From Candidatus Lokiarchaeota archaeon (GTDB lineage Archaea; Asgardarchaeota; Thorarchaeia; Thorarchaeales; Thorarchaeaceae): DNA of 64,000 nucleotides. The stretch covers positions 42,097-106,096 of the forward strand of contig WJIL01000084.1 in the NCBI GenBank assembly GCA_014730275.1, in the 5' to 3' direction. Positions 35,033 through 43,401 of the stretch are shown in pieces (the first letter of the stretch is position 1; every line of letters starts with the position of its first letter). The notes under the pieces were generated by a model. That model was not told the DNA's origin. It was given only the letters and a program-made list of their open reading frames with translations, and ran no database searches. The translations under genes and the position numbers were made by a program.

Positions 35033-36556
35033 ATGCAGAAAGAAGCCTTGACAACCGAGGAGATGCGCATCCTTGAACTCAATTGTGAATATCTGGGAAT
35101 AGATCTTGGAACACTCATGCAGAATGCTGGAAGAGAGGTTGCACGTGAAATAGCTAAACGGATTGAGGTTCAAGGCCGCAAGATTCTGATTTTATCTGGA
35201 AGGGGTGGAAATGGGGGAGATGGTATGGTTGCTGCTCTTCATCTGCACGAAACTGGAGCACTTGTTGAAATATGTCTTCTCGGTTCTGAAGACCGAATTA
35301 CAAGCAAGGATACCGAGGCTAATTGGAATATTGTAAAGAATTTGGATGGTATACACGTACAGGAACTGAAGACCGAATCCGCTGTTGCAAGCTGTTCCAC
35401 AATGGACGAAGCGGATATCATCGTTGACGGGATGCTGGGGTTTGGTTTGGGCGGCAATGTTAGAGAACCTATCAAATCGGCAGTGAAGCGTGTCAATGCC
35501 TCTGACGCGGCAATTTTCTCAATTGACATTCCTACTGGTATTGATTCAGATACTGGAAAAGTGTGGGGTACAGCAGTAAAAGCTGGTACCACAATTACTA
35601 TGCATGCACCGAAAGCTGGCCTGTTGAAGGCCAAGGAATATACTGGTGAGATTGTAATTGTCCCAATTGGTATGCCTCCTGAGGCAGCTCGGATATGTGG
35701 TCCCGGAGACCTTTCAGTGGTGGCTGGGAGAAGACCACCGCACTCTCACAAGGGCGACTATGGTCGGATTTTGGTTATTGGCGGCAGCGATGTGTTTTCT
35801 GGAGCGCCCGCACTATGTGGTTTGGGTGCACTGCGAACCGGGGCTGACTTGGTTGAGATTCTTGCTCCCAATCCTGTGGTACCTGCAATCAGATCCTACA
35901 GCCCAAGCATGATTGTACATGATTTGGGAACAGACGTCCTGTCAATTGAATCTACAGACAAAGCCACGAAACTTGCAGAGAAATGTGACGTAATAGCAAT
36001 TGGCCCTGGTCTAGGGCTTCAGAAAGCTACGGCTTCAGCCGTTCGCAAGATACTTGAATCTATTACTGATATGGGGAAGAAGATTGTTGTTGATGCTGAT
36101 GGCCTGAAAAGCATAGCTGGAGAGTTCACTTCTTTCAACGCACAAGATTCGGTGCTTACTCCGCACTGGGGTGAGCTGAGTGTTCTCCTTGAGAAAGAGC
36201 TCAACAATCCGAAAGATTTGGATAGCCGAATCAGCTATGCACTAGAAGCTGCCAGTCTGTACAACTCTGTAGTTCTCTTGAAAGGTCACATCGACGTAGT
36301 TGCGGAGCCAGGTGGACAATACAAGCTGAATAAGACTGGAACACCTGCTATGACGGTTGGCGGAACAGGAGATGTGCTCACAGGAATCACAGCTGCTTTT
36401 CTTGCAAGGCATGAGAATTCCTTTACATCTGCCTGCGCTTCTGCTTTTGTCTCTGGAGTAGCAGGCGAGAAGGCTTTCAATAACCTCGGATATCATATCC
36501 TTCCAACCGATTGCATAGAGCAAATACCAGCGGCTGTTCAGTCTTTTAGTCACTGA
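35033..36556 (+). CDS. nnr: Bifunctional NAD(P)HX epimerase/dehydratase
   Basis: 507 residues. The N-terminal epimerase domain (~1-215) has GRGGNGGDGMVAA, VDGMLGFGLGG and FSIDIPTGIDSDTG. The C-terminal ADP-dependent dehydratase (~225-507) has GDYGRILVIGGS, ALCGLGALRTGADLV, IGPGLG, VVDADGLK and TVGGTGDVLTG. Together they repair hydrated NADH and NADPH. Length and motif order are standard for the fused YjeF-type enzyme. Its last 11 bases overlap the convergent CoA-synthesis gene. Confidence 0.95.
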   Translation: MQKEALTTEEMRILELNCEYLGIDLGTLMQNAGREVAREIAKRIEVQGRKILILSGRGGNGGDGMVAALHLHETGALVEICLLGSEDRITSKDTEANWNIVKNLDGIHVQELKTESAVASCSTMDEADIIVDGMLGFGLGGNVREPIKSAVKRVNASDAAIFSIDIPTGIDSDTGKVWGTAVKAGTTITMHAPKAGLLKAKEYTGEIVIVPIGMPPEAARICGPGDLSVVAGRRPPHSHKGDYGRILVIGGSDVFSGAPALCGLGALRTGADLVEILAPNPVVPAIRSYSPSMIVHDLGTDVLSIESTDKATKLAEKCDVIAIGPGLGLQKATASAVRKILESITDMGKKIVVDADGLKSIAGEFTSFNAQDSVLTPHWGELSVLLEKELNNPKDLDSRISYALEAASLYNSVVLLKGHIDVVAEPGGQYKLNKTGTPAMTVGGTGDVLTGITAAFLARHENSFTSACASAFVSGVAGEKAFNNLGYHILPTDCIEQIPAAVQSFSH

Positions 36557-37571
36557 TAACCGGCATAGATTCTAAGAATTCCTTCGCAAGTGCTTTGTTC
36601 TCTTCACTGACCGGTACCCACACAATTCCAACATCTGGCTGTCCGTAAAGCATTACGGATCCTACGGATGCTAGTACCGTTGCAGGAAAGCCCATAAGAT
36701 CCTCTTCGCCTTCTATAAAGACGACTGATTTCCTATCATCATGGATGGCTGTATCTATTACAGACCAAGCTTCTGGATATAGCATTCCTGCAGGATTGTA
36801 CGCATAGTAGTCCTTTTCCCCTGAAAATGATTTATCGAAGGGTCCACGTTTGGTCTTGCCATCAACAATAGATACGTCTGGCACGAACTCCTCTTCTAAA
36901 AGAGTTGCACTGGTTACGTCTCCAACTGCAATCACACATGCGGGCCCCTCTTTTTTGATTCGAGCTACTACTTCTTTTTCTGGCGTACAATCCGCAACAT
37001 CATACACTGTTCCTTTTGGCGTTTTGAGGTCTTTGCGTGTTTCAAGATCTAGCTTCCTAGGTGGTTCTTGAGTTCCACGCAGGCGATGACCTTCGTGATC
37101 GATTTCACCTTTCCGTATTCTGGCCGACGAGAGCTTCTTGCCGTCGTCTGCTCTGACTGGTTTGAGGTACTCAATCTCATCCTTGATGCCTAGTTGGGTC
37201 TTCCTCAGATCGATTCCGCGTTTTTCCACGTCGGTGCAACAGGGTCCTATGTACATCATGAAAGTCGTTTTTCCTGGAATCTCAAGGAGCTCCTCATATC
37301 TGTGAATTTCTTTGACTTCTATTCTATCCGACAATTCTATTCTTTCGAGAAATTCGTTCAGCTTTTTTATCCGGTATGATGTTGGCTGAATAATCGGTGC
37401 GAGTTCAAGTTCATGTTCAATGAGTTCCCCTGTAGTAACCGCAGCCACAGGCTCGGGTTTCTGAGAGAGTCTTTCTAGAAGGATTTCGTGACCCAAATGG
37501 AGTCTATCAAAGAGATTAAGGGCCCATGTTCCAGACATTGGATTCTCACAGCATTTCAATTTCATCTCCAA
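36546..37571 (-). CDS. Fused phosphopantetheine adenylyltransferase and GTP-dependent dephospho-CoA kinase
   Basis: 341 residues. N-terminal ~160 residues form the archaeal nucleotidyltransferase with SGTWALNLFDRLHLGHE, where LHLGH is the HxGH-type motif, and a RADDGKKLSSARIRKGEID end. The C-terminal ~165 residues are DUF359, the archaeal GTP-dependent dephospho-CoA kinase, with VADCTPEKEVV, AVGDVTSATL, VSIVDGKTKRGPF and FIEGEEDLMGFPA. The fusion would carry out the last two steps of CoA synthesis in one polypeptide. The loop before HxGH (GTWALNLFD) is longer than the usual GTFD. Confidence 0.9.
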   Translation of the reverse strand: MEMKLKCCENPMSGTWALNLFDRLHLGHEILLERLSQKPEPVAAVTTGELIEHELELAPIIQPTSYRIKKLNEFLERIELSDRIEVKEIHRYEELLEIPGKTTFMMYIGPCCTDVEKRGIDLRKTQLGIKDEIEYLKPVRADDGKKLSSARIRKGEIDHEGHRLRGTQEPPRKLDLETRKDLKTPKGTVYDVADCTPEKEVVARIKKEGPACVIAVGDVTSATLLEEEFVPDVSIVDGKTKRGPFDKSFSGEKDYYAYNPAGMLYPEAWSVIDTAIHDDRKSVVFIEGEEDLMGFPATVLASVGSVMLYGQPDVGIVWVPVSEENKALAKEFLESMPVISD

Positions 37572-37626
37572 GCTTTAAGTATATGTGTCTCTACCCGGTT
37601 TAGTAATCCGATGATGTGTTGAACAC

Positions 37627-38340
37627 ATGAGAATACTTGCGGTTGCTGATGTTCACTGCCCACGGTATCTTCACAAATTTGAGAAAAGCTTGGAACTACT
37701 AGAAGAACCGGATTTGTTCCTCATGGCAGGCGATATGATAGACCGCGGACGGATTTCTCAATATGACGTGGTTCTCAATACTATTGAGCGTCATTTCGGT
37801 GACAATTTCCCGATTGTGGCATGTTTTGGAAATGAAGAATATTTGGAGGTCAGAGAGGAGATATCAGATATTTTTGGGAAGCGAGTCTTGTTTCTCGATG
37901 ATCAATCTGTGATTCTTGATATCGCGGGACTCAAATTCGGAATCGTTGGGACGCAGGGATCTCTTGATAAGCCAACAAGATGGCAGAAACGGAATCTTCC
38001 TCGAATCAAGCGAGTGTTCAACAGGAGGCCATCCCGTGTGGAACACCTTCTCAAGAAGCTAGCAGAGAAAGTTGATTATCGCATTCTACTCATGCACTAT
38101 GCTCCCTGTCTTGAAACATGTGAGGGTGCTGATGACCGATCCTTTGGCGCCTTTGGAAGCAAGAAATTCTACAGCATGATTGAAGATGAAAAACCTGATT
38201 TGGTGATTCATGGCCACGTCCATGACGCAACAAGGCAGGAGGCAAGAATCAACCATACTCTCGTTCGAAATGTGGCAATTCCCGCTGCTAAAGGTGTGAC
38301 TAGTCTAAAACTGTCTGTAAAAAAGAAACGGGAAAGGTGA
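37627..38340 (+). CDS. Metallophosphoesterase of the calcineurin-like family
   Basis: 237 residues with the metal ligands in order: DVH (residues 8-10), AGDMIDRG (~36), a GNEE motif in place of GNHD (~65), HY (~151) and GHVHDA (~187). The Glu in GNEE is the variant found in a subset of archaeal and YfcE-like phosphoesterases. The substrate is unknown. Monocistronic, divergent from the CoA gene. Confidence 0.85.
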   Translation: MRILAVADVHCPRYLHKFEKSLELLEEPDLFLMAGDMIDRGRISQYDVVLNTIERHFGDNFPIVACFGNEEYLEVREEISDIFGKRVLFLDDQSVILDIAGLKFGIVGTQGSLDKPTRWQKRNLPRIKRVFNRRPSRVEHLLKKLAEKVDYRILLMHYAPCLETCEGADDRSFGAFGSKKFYSMIEDEKPDLVIHGHVHDATRQEARINHTLVRNVAIPAAKGVTSLKLSVKKKRER

Positions 38341-38356
38341 AGGCCGAACGAGTGTC

Positions 38357-38779
38357 TTACTCGTGGCCTGTTACTCTCATCGTTGGCTCGAATTTGTAGC
38401 CATAAACGATGATTCCACCTGGTCCGTATTCAGTTATTTTTCGGAAACAAGCTCTGACTCGCATGCCGACATATACAGATTCAATGTCACAATTAACAAT
38501 CTGTGCTGTCAATCTCGGCCCTTCATCTAGTTCAACTTGAGCTACAATGTAAGGCACTTGCCTTTTGAAGTCCTCCGGGGCCTGTCGGACCACAGAAAAC
38601 GTGTGGATTTTTCCAAGACCCTTGAACTTGTAGGTCTCTAAATCACCTTTCCTTCTGCATTCCGGACAGACAGGTCTCGGAGGGAAGAAATGTCGGTCAC
38701 ATGTTTTGCAGTGATTTCCTTGTATCCTGTAGATTTCCTGTTGCTTACGCCAGACTTTTGCTACTCCGTGTTCTGCCAT
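38357..38779 (-). CDS. DUF35 OB-fold/zinc-ribbon protein of the mevalonate complex
   Basis: 140 residues: N-terminal zinc ribbon (CKTCDRHFFPPRPVCPECR) and an OB-fold (~60-135). In archaea this DUF35 protein holds the thiolase and HMG-CoA synthase in one complex and lets acetoacetyl-CoA pass between them without release. It is the last gene of the three-gene operon, seven bases after the thiolase stop, which is the classical arrangement. Confidence 0.92.
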   Translation of the reverse strand: MAEHGVAKVWRKQQEIYRIQGNHCKTCDRHFFPPRPVCPECRRKGDLETYKFKGLGKIHTFSVVRQAPEDFKRQVPYIVAQVELDEGPRLTAQIVNCDIESVYVGMRVRACFRKITEYGPGGIIVYGYKFEPTMRVTGHE

Positions 38780-38785
38780 TTGTCA

Positions 38786-39946
38786 TCATCTCCCCACGAT
38801 ATGTACTATCGAGGTCGCACCTGTTCCGCCGATGTTCACGGCTAGGCCGCGTTCAGTATCAGGCACCTGTCGTTTTCCAGCGTCACCTTTCACTTGGTGA
38901 TATAGCTCCACAAGCTGCGCGACCCCTGTTGCTCCAACTGGATGGCCACGTGCTTTGAGGCCACCAGAGGGATTTACGGGGTATTCACCATCAATTTGAG
39001 TCAAACCTTTCTCTACTGCTTCACCGCCTTTACCTTTCTCCACGATGCCCACGTCTTCGGTGAGCATGATTTCACTAATTGTGAAGCTGTCGTGTAGTTC
39101 AAACACATCAATATCTTCTATCGAACATTTGGCCCGATCAAGGGCGGTCCCCGTTGATTCAACAACGGCGCCCATCGTGGTTATGTCTTCTCGTTCATGG
39201 AGGGCGAGAGTGTCGCTAGCCTGAGCTGAAGATTCGACGTAGATTGGAGTGTCAGTGAATTCTTTCGCCTTTTCTTCTGTGCACATTATTACACCGGCTG
39301 CCCCGTCTGTGATTGGGGATGAGTGGAGCAATCGTATTGGGTCGGCAAGATATCCTGAATTCATTACTACTTCTAATGGGAGCTCTCTTCTAAACTGGGC
39401 ATATGGATTATCAACCGCATTCTTGTGGTTCTTTACGGCAACCAGGCTGAGTTGTTCATCTGTGGTTCCGTAATCCAACATGTGTTTTCTTGCCATAAAA
39501 GCATAAAGAGCAGGGAATGTTGCTCCTAGCATTCCTTCCCATTCCCAGTCTGATGCAACACTAATGGTCTTCATGGCTTCTGTCTGATTGACATCACTCA
39601 TTTTCTCGCATCCAAGCACGAGAATAACGTCATGCTCACCAGATTTTATTGCCATGTACGCGTGACGAATCGCTGCTCCGCCACTTGCACATGCGGCTTC
39701 AACACTGTACGCAGGAATATCTCCGAGCCCTCCCATATCCACTGCCAGCGCTCCAAGATGCTCTTGACCAGTAAATCTTCCTGCACTCATATTTCCAATG
39801 GTGACTGCTTCTATATCTGCTCCCGCTACGCCGGCGTCGATAATCGCTGCCATACCGGCTTCCAAAGTAATGTCACGCAGATTCTTGTTCCACAGCTCAC
39901 CAAACTTCGACATTCCTACGCCTGCAATCGCTACTTTTTTGCTCAT
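38786..39946 (-). CDS. Acetyl-CoA C-acetyltransferase (archaeal thiolase)
   Basis: 386 residues of the thiolase/SCP2 type. Catalytic Cys86 lies in SVEAACASGGAA; the C-terminal GGLKARGHPVGATGVAQ carries the catalytic His. The enzyme condenses two acetyl-CoA to acetoacetyl-CoA, the first step of the mevalonate pathway. It sits between HMG-CoA synthase and DUF35 with short gaps of 11 and 6 bases. Confidence 0.94.
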   Translation of the reverse strand: MSKKVAIAGVGMSKFGELWNKNLRDITLEAGMAAIIDAGVAGADIEAVTIGNMSAGRFTGQEHLGALAVDMGGLGDIPAYSVEAACASGGAAIRHAYMAIKSGEHDVILVLGCEKMSDVNQTEAMKTISVASDWEWEGMLGATFPALYAFMARKHMLDYGTTDEQLSLVAVKNHKNAVDNPYAQFRRELPLEVVMNSGYLADPIRLLHSSPITDGAAGVIMCTEEKAKEFTDTPIYVESSAQASDTLALHEREDITTMGAVVESTGTALDRAKCSIEDIDVFELHDSFTISEIMLTEDVGIVEKGKGGEAVEKGLTQIDGEYPVNPSGGLKARGHPVGATGVAQLVELYHQVKGDAGKRQVPDTERGLAVNIGGTGATSIVHIVGR

Positions 39947-39957
39947 GAATACTCCTC

Positions 39958-41001
39958 CTATTCAAGTGATTTTATCTTGCGCCGGTATTTGGCGTATATT
40001 GCGTAATTGACATACGTCTTCCGCGTAATATAATCGTCCACTGTTGGAACTTCCCCTCTTCGTTCAGTGATTTCCTCTTCGACCCGAATATCAAAGGCGT
40101 CGCTTCCTGCTCCGGATCCATATGAGACCATGAAAATCCGGTCATTGGGTTCAGCTATATCTAGAATGCGAGCCAGACCAATCATTGCTGAGCCTGAGTA
40201 CGTATTCCCGATTTGACGAACCACTAAACTTTCCTCTAGCTTCTCCATAGGAACACCAAGTTTCCGTGCTACAGAAACTGGGAACTTTCCGTTTGGCATA
40301 TGAAAAACAAAATGATCGTAGTCGTCGACGGTCGTACCAGTTTTTTCCCAAAGAAGATTGGCTCCTTCCATGACATGGCGGTAGTATGCTGGTTTTCCGG
40401 TAAATCGTGCACCATGACTAGGGTAGTCCTCACCTTCCCTGCGCCAGAAGTCAGGTGTATCAGTGGTGAATGATGCCGTGTCTTCAATGGTAGCAAGCAC
40501 GTCTTTTTCTCCAATAAGATATGCTGCACCACCAGCAGCAGCAGAATACTCAAGCGCGTCTCCAGGTCGTCCTTGGGCAGTATCCGAACCTATGGCCAAG
40601 CCTATCTTGATCATATCGGATTTAACTAGTCCCATACATGTCTGGATTGCTGCTGTTCCAGCTTTGCACGCAAACTCAAAGTCTGCAGCTGTCATGTTGG
40701 GTGAACAACCAACCGCCTCTGCTACAATTGTGCCAGTTGGTTTGACTGCATAAGGATGTGATTCTGAACCAACATAGATCGCCCCGATATCTGTCGGGTC
40801 TACTCGACCGTGTTTGATTGCGTTTCTTGCTGCTTCAACAGAAATCGTTGCGACATCTTCGTCGGGACCCGGTAGCGATTTCTCATACACTCCAAGTCCA
40901 CTCGCCATTTTCTCGCCGTCCTCACCCCATACTTCGGCAATGTCTTCAGTCTTAATCCGATAGCGTGGGATGTAGACGCCGTAACCTACGATACCTACCA
41001 T
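39958..41001 (-). CDS. Hydroxymethylglutaryl-CoA synthase
   Basis: 347 residues with Glu80 (YVGSES) and the nucleophile Cys112 ([13 protein letters not shown]), plus the His region [15 protein letters not shown] and the [12 protein letters not shown] motif. It makes HMG-CoA from acetoacetyl-CoA for isoprenoid lipids. The ATG is preceded by GGAGAT. It heads the operon, and its 5' region contains a structured leader and possible leader peptide, which suggests regulation of this committed branch. Confidence 0.95.
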   Translation of the reverse strand: MVGIVGYGVYIPRYRIKTEDIAEVWGEDGEKMASGLGVYEKSLPGPDEDVATISVEAARNAIKHGRVDPTDIGAIYVGSESHPYAVKPTGTIVAEAVGCSPNMTAADFEFACKAGTAAIQTCMGLVKSDMIKIGLAIGSDTAQGRPGDALEYSAAAGGAAYLIGEKDVLATIEDTASFTTDTPDFWRREGEDYPSHGARFTGKPAYYRHVMEGANLLWEKTGTTVDDYDHFVFHMPNGKFPVSVARKLGVPMEKLEESLVVRQIGNTYSGSAMIGLARILDIAEPNDRIFMVSYGSGAGSDAFDIRVEEEITERRGEVPTVDDYITRKTYVNYAIYAKYRRKIKSLE

Positions 41002-41044
41002 AACACTTCTTATCTCCTATGTTAAATTCGGAAATTGCCGAAAC

Positions 41045-41104
41045 TTAATACGTCAATATTCGAGTTAAACTGCTCGCCGAGCAGTTATATTTTAACGTTG
41101 TCAT
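41045..41104 (-). CDS. Possible 19-residue leader peptide upstream of HMG-CoA synthase
   Basis: An ATG at 41104 lies seven bases after GAGGAGG, the best ribosome-binding site in this region, and opens MTTLKYNCSASSLTRILTY before a TAA, 43 bases ahead of the HMG-CoA synthase ATG. The frame contains the perfect palindrome AACTGCTCGCCGAGCAGTT (41068-41086, nine-base arms). Its start is inside the leader hairpin described next. It may be a regulatory upstream reading frame or coincidence; the palindrome could alternatively be an operator, since TTAAAATATAA overlaps it. Confidence 0.35.
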   Translation of the reverse strand: MTTLKYNCSASSLTRILTY

Positions 41105-41198
41105 ACCGAAACCTCCTCACCATCGTCTTTCAACGATTGAAAGATTCGACTTTGGTATGCTGTCGACATGTGTTATCCTGTAGAAACTCGTATTTATC
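41102..41198 (-). promoter_or_regulatory. Promoter and structured leader of the mevalonate operon
   Basis: On the minus strand a TATA-like GATAAATAC (41190-41198) predicts transcription from about 41168. The RNA would then form an outer stem CATACC (41154-41159) with GGTATG (41102-41107), extended by AAA/TTT with one bulged C, and an inner hairpin CTTTCAA/TTGAAAG (41127-41143). The single-stranded stretch holds GAGGAGG, and the outer stem contains the ATG of the leader frame. Opening and closing of this fold could control ribosome access. Confidence 0.45.
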
Positions 41199-41288
41199 AC
41201 TAACGCCCTAGTAAAAGTTGCATAATGACGTATGCTGAAAGGTTTGCATTATCTCCCGTTGTTTTAGGGGAATACACTTCTCTTGTCC

Positions 41289-42824
41289 TCATTTGTCCGT
41301 GAAAATACCTTCAGTATTGATACTGAAGTTTAGTGCTTCATCTCTAGGTGCAACTGATGGAATTCCCAATTTCAATCCGATGTCATTCAAGACTTGTTGA
41401 ACTCGCCTGCTAACCTTGCTTTTCCCAAGGTCTGAAAGCTGTGGTACATTGTTTCGTATTGATTCAATGAGAAGATCCGAAGTCCCCGAGCTATATTGGG
41501 TTGCTTTCTTTCTGGCCGAGGTCAATTCCTCTGGTAGACCAATAGAATCGGCGAGCTCCCGGAGTATCCTTTTTCGAGAGGGTTTATCACTGAGAGATAC
41601 TTTGTAGTTCACTGGGGTTGCCAAGCCTAACTCTACGAAATTCGTTGACAGATATGGGAAGAATGCACGCCCACCTGCATTGGCGATGGCAAGCTCATCA
41701 CGTTCTATGTTTCTCTTGTAAGTACTGGAAATATCTGCTTTCATTTCTTTGACAAGATTCTCTGGATTTTCCGGATCGTACATCTTAAGATACCTATGAT
41801 ATCCTGCAAACAATTCATCTGGTCCTTGTCCTGAAACCACAACTTCGTAGCCTTCTTCATTCGCCTTCAATGTAGCAAGAAAGAAGGGGATTGCAATCTC
41901 AACATCCATTTTGTCCGTGCTTTCAATAGAATAGATGATGCGAGGAAGGATTTTCCAGATGATTTCCTCGTTCAGGTCTACTTCCAAGTGCTTCATTTCA
42001 AGGATATCCGCGGCTCTGGATGCAGCATCTTCATCATGTGACTCTTCAGCCTTGGCGGTGATGAGGACAACATCATTTGCTACTTTTTCTGCCATAAATG
42101 CTGCTAACGAGCTGTCAATACCTCCTGAAAACAGAACCGCACAATTAAGAGATCTCAGCCGGTCAAATGATTTCTCGAGGGAGGTCCTGAGCTGGGCGAT
42201 GATTTCGCTTTTGAAACAACCATGCAAATTGAGGTTTCGGTAGCGTCGTATTAGCTTTGAATGAGAAATCTCCTGATTCCAGTCAACCTGGAGAGTATGG
42301 GATGGCTCGATTCTATTGCATTCTACAAACCCTGCATTCCAAAGTCCTTTTCTCTCTGTGGAAAAAGCCACGATTCCGTCTTCTTTAGCATAGAAGACAG
42401 GTTTTGTGCCATCTACCGACCGGAAAACCCAGAGCCCATCTTCATTGATATAGACTGCTACAGTGCCAAAGAGAATCCGCAGCAGCGAAGATTCACCCCC
42501 AGAGGTTACTCGATTGAGATCTTCTGCACAGCCCTCTCTGATCTCTGGTGGGATTGTCTCAGGCAAATTGCTGTCGAGGACCATAATGGTATTATCATGA
42601 AAGCGGAGGTAGGGACTGTGTTTCTCCTTTTCTAGAATTGAAATCCCGATGATTTTGGATTCATTATTGGGCTCACTGGAAGGATCAATCTCCTTCAGGT
42701 GATCAGTAGTAAAGATATGACTATGAAATCTACCTCTGTGAGATATAGCAGAGGTTATTCTTTCGAGTTTTGATAATGCTACTGAATGGTCACCATCCAG
42801 TAATACTCCGTTGACTCCAGTCAT
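41289..42824 (-). CDS. Asparagine synthetase B-like protein lacking the glutaminase Cys
   Basis: About 511 residues from the ATG at 42824. The N-terminal glutaminase-like domain aligns from MTGVNGVL, where active enzymes read MCGIxG, so the nucleophilic Cys is Thr here; ISHRG and DGTKPVFYA are retained. The C-terminal synthetase domain has the PP-loop LFSGGIDSSLAAF and SGQGPDELFAGYHRY. An ammonia-dependent asparagine synthetase or an amide-forming ligase of another pathway are both possible. A GTG 15 bases upstream would give a five-residue extension. Neighbours give no clue. Confidence 0.82.
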   Translation of the reverse strand: MTGVNGVLLDGDHSVALSKLERITSAISHRGRFHSHIFTTDHLKEIDPSSEPNNESKIIGISILEKEKHSPYLRFHDNTIMVLDSNLPETIPPEIREGCAEDLNRVTSGGESSLLRILFGTVAVYINEDGLWVFRSVDGTKPVFYAKEDGIVAFSTERKGLWNAGFVECNRIEPSHTLQVDWNQEISHSKLIRRYRNLNLHGCFKSEIIAQLRTSLEKSFDRLRSLNCAVLFSGGIDSSLAAFMAEKVANDVVLITAKAEESHDEDAASRAADILEMKHLEVDLNEEIIWKILPRIIYSIESTDKMDVEIAIPFFLATLKANEEGYEVVVSGQGPDELFAGYHRYLKMYDPENPENLVKEMKADISSTYKRNIERDELAIANAGGRAFFPYLSTNFVELGLATPVNYKVSLSDKPSRKRILRELADSIGLPEELTSARKKATQYSSGTSDLLIESIRNNVPQLSDLGKSKVSRRVQQVLNDIGLKLGIPSVAPRDEALNFSINTEGIFTDK

Positions 42825-42882
42825 TTTATTCGTGGCCACTCTCCGCAGAATACCTGCAGAAGCCGGAGCTGGTTAGAGATTC

Positions 42883-43305
42883 CTATTCTCCGCCCACGGG
42901 GACAGCTTGGAGCAAGACTTTCTTGACTCCGGGTATATTGTCCAACAAGTCTCTCATGTCACTGGAACTGATTTTCAGCTGCTTGGGTGTGAAATAGCAT
43001 TCGTAGTAGCATTCATCCTCAGATTGACATATCCCACTTGTGAAGAGTATATCCTCAAGCCCCGCCTGTTCAAAAACCATGGTAAGCTCTTCCAAGAAAC
43101 TCTTACTGAGTTTCTGGATCTCGAGGCGGAGATAGCTTACTTCGCTACTTTCTACCGGATAGAGTTTCACATTATGGTCTTTCATCACCAGTATTGCTAG
43201 TCCATAATCTTCGTTGATTTCTCCAACAAAATCAGAGGGTAGAGTTATGGTATCTCCGGTTTCAATTTTGAGTACCTTAGCATGGGTCATATCAGATTCG
43301 GACAT
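42883..43305 (-). CDS. AbrB-like N-terminus with regulatory C-terminus
   Basis: 140 residues. Residues ~8-50 have the SpoVT/AbrB swapped-hairpin pattern (AKVLKIETGDTITLPSDFVGEI, then a second strand pair ending at VKLYPV). The rest alternates helix and strand and ends with a GVKKVLLQAVPVG strand, which might be an ACT-like sensor. Probably a transcription regulator; target and ligand unknown. It lies 58 bases upstream of the asparagine synthetase-like gene on the same strand and may be cotranscribed with it. Confidence 0.55.
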   Translation of the reverse strand: MSESDMTHAKVLKIETGDTITLPSDFVGEINEDYGLAILVMKDHNVKLYPVESSEVSYLRLEIQKLSKSFLEELTMVFEQAGLEDILFTSGICQSEDECYYECYFTPKQLKISSSDMRDLLDNIPGVKKVLLQAVPVGGE

Positions 43306-43401
43306 TTGTCACATCAGCTCCGGGCAAAGGACACTACCAACCTCTTGCATTCTATTGGATTATATTTCTTGCGCCTTATAGTAGATTGGGTTGAAATTGC
43401 A

